Made by a program: the position numbers and the translations under genes
Assembly: GCA_964538875.1 (NCBI GenBank)
Contig: CAZIHO010000148.1
Span: forward strand, 1 to 7,170
Origin: CAZIHO01 sp964538875
Lineage (GTDB): Bacteria; Pseudomonadota; Gammaproteobacteria; Chromatiales; Chromatiaceae
Direction: 5' to 3'
Length of the DNA: 7,170 nucleotides
In this document: piece after piece, positions 6,985-7,170 of the stretch
How positions within the stretch are numbered: the stretch's first letter is position 1
Layout of the letters: each line of letters starts with the position of its first letter
Notes under the pieces: generated by a model
The model's database searches: none
Seen by the model: the letters and a program-made list of their open reading frames with translations, nothing else
Told to the model about the DNA's origin: nothing

Positions 6985-7170
6985 TTAGTCCACTGCCGCC
7001 ATCAACGTCTGCAACCGCGCCAGCGCATCGGCCAGGATGCGCCCCTGGGCCTCGATGTTACCGATGATCTGCTGGGGCGTGCGGGTGTCCACATCCACCA
7101 CGGCGGTGGGGTTGACCGCCTTGAGATCAAAAACGGCGGCATCCAGGTCTGCCGCCTGGGTTTCCAGGTC
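6985..7170 (-). CDS. hsdM: C-terminal fragment of a probable type I restriction-modification methyltransferase subunit (HsdM-like), truncated by the window edge
   Basis: The last 61 codons of a gene that enters from beyond the high-coordinate end of the window and stops at TAA (6987-6985). The frame is open from the edge and runs through 7170. The peptide contains DLKAVNP, a V-D-x-RTP-x-x-II stretch and an IEAQGRI-ADALARL helix. From memory this resembles the C-terminal tail of type I R-M modification subunits (N6-adenine methyltransferases that also form part of the restriction complex). The catalytic NPPF motif and SAM-binding region would lie outside the window, so activity cannot be judged. 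It sits 112 bases upstream of jetA in the same orientation, which fits a defence island. No hsdS or hsdR follows it on this side, so any partner genes must lie upstream. The family call rests only on tail similarity and is moderate; that the frame is coding is more certain. Confidence 0.6.
   Translation of the reverse strand, partial: DLETQAADLDAAVFDLKAVNPTAVVDVDTRTPQQIIGNIEAQGRILADALARLQTLMAAVD

Noticed and set aside
1..7170. Search for CRISPR repeats, tRNA, insertion-sequence ends and long direct repeats
   Set aside because: No regularly spaced repeats, cloverleaf with CCA end, transposase frame or terminal inverted repeats were seen; the space is almost fully taken by the jet genes.

Overview
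The window is GC-rich (by eye well above 60%) and densely coded, with every convincing gene on the minus strand. Codon use, short overlaps and the protein families suggest a proteobacterium, perhaps a gammaproteobacterium; the sequence alone does not fix the genus. No mobile element, tRNA, rRNA or CRISPR array is visible.

Layout, read 5'->3' on the minus strand (high to low coordinates). First comes the end of a truncated gene (7170-6985), which looks like the C-terminus of a type I restriction-modification methyltransferase subunit (HsdM). A 112-base gap follows, holding a GC-rich hairpin (6938-6961) and a T-tract. Then come four intact, tightly packed genes: jetA (6872-5418), jetB (5388-4735), jetC (4742-1350) and jetD (1353-112). 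The last 111 bases hold no gene, only a small hairpin that may end the operon.

The four genes form a complete Wadjet operon in the type I arrangement, jetA-jetB-jetC-jetD (equivalent to MksF-MksE-MksB-MksG), a known anti-plasmid defence system. JetA is the kleisin (DUF3375), JetB the KITE/MukE-like subunit (DUF4194), and JetC the SMC/MukB-like ATPase with Walker A, signature and Walker B motifs plus long coiled coils. JetD is the Toprim nuclease (DUF3322/DUF2220) with its acidic residues present. In studied homologues JetABC is an ATP-driven DNA-loop-extruding motor that senses small closed circular DNA, and JetD then cuts it. All four reading frames are open and the key motifs are kept, so the system looks functional.

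Gene spacing (29-nt gap A/B, 8-nt overlap B/C, 4-nt TTGA overlap C/D) indicates one mRNA with coupled translation. With the neighbouring HsdM-like gene, the window looks like part of a defence island. I found no undescribed system here. The points worth a second look are the TTG start and palindrome at jetD, the glycine-rich JetD tail, the hairpin before jetA, and the R-M neighbour.
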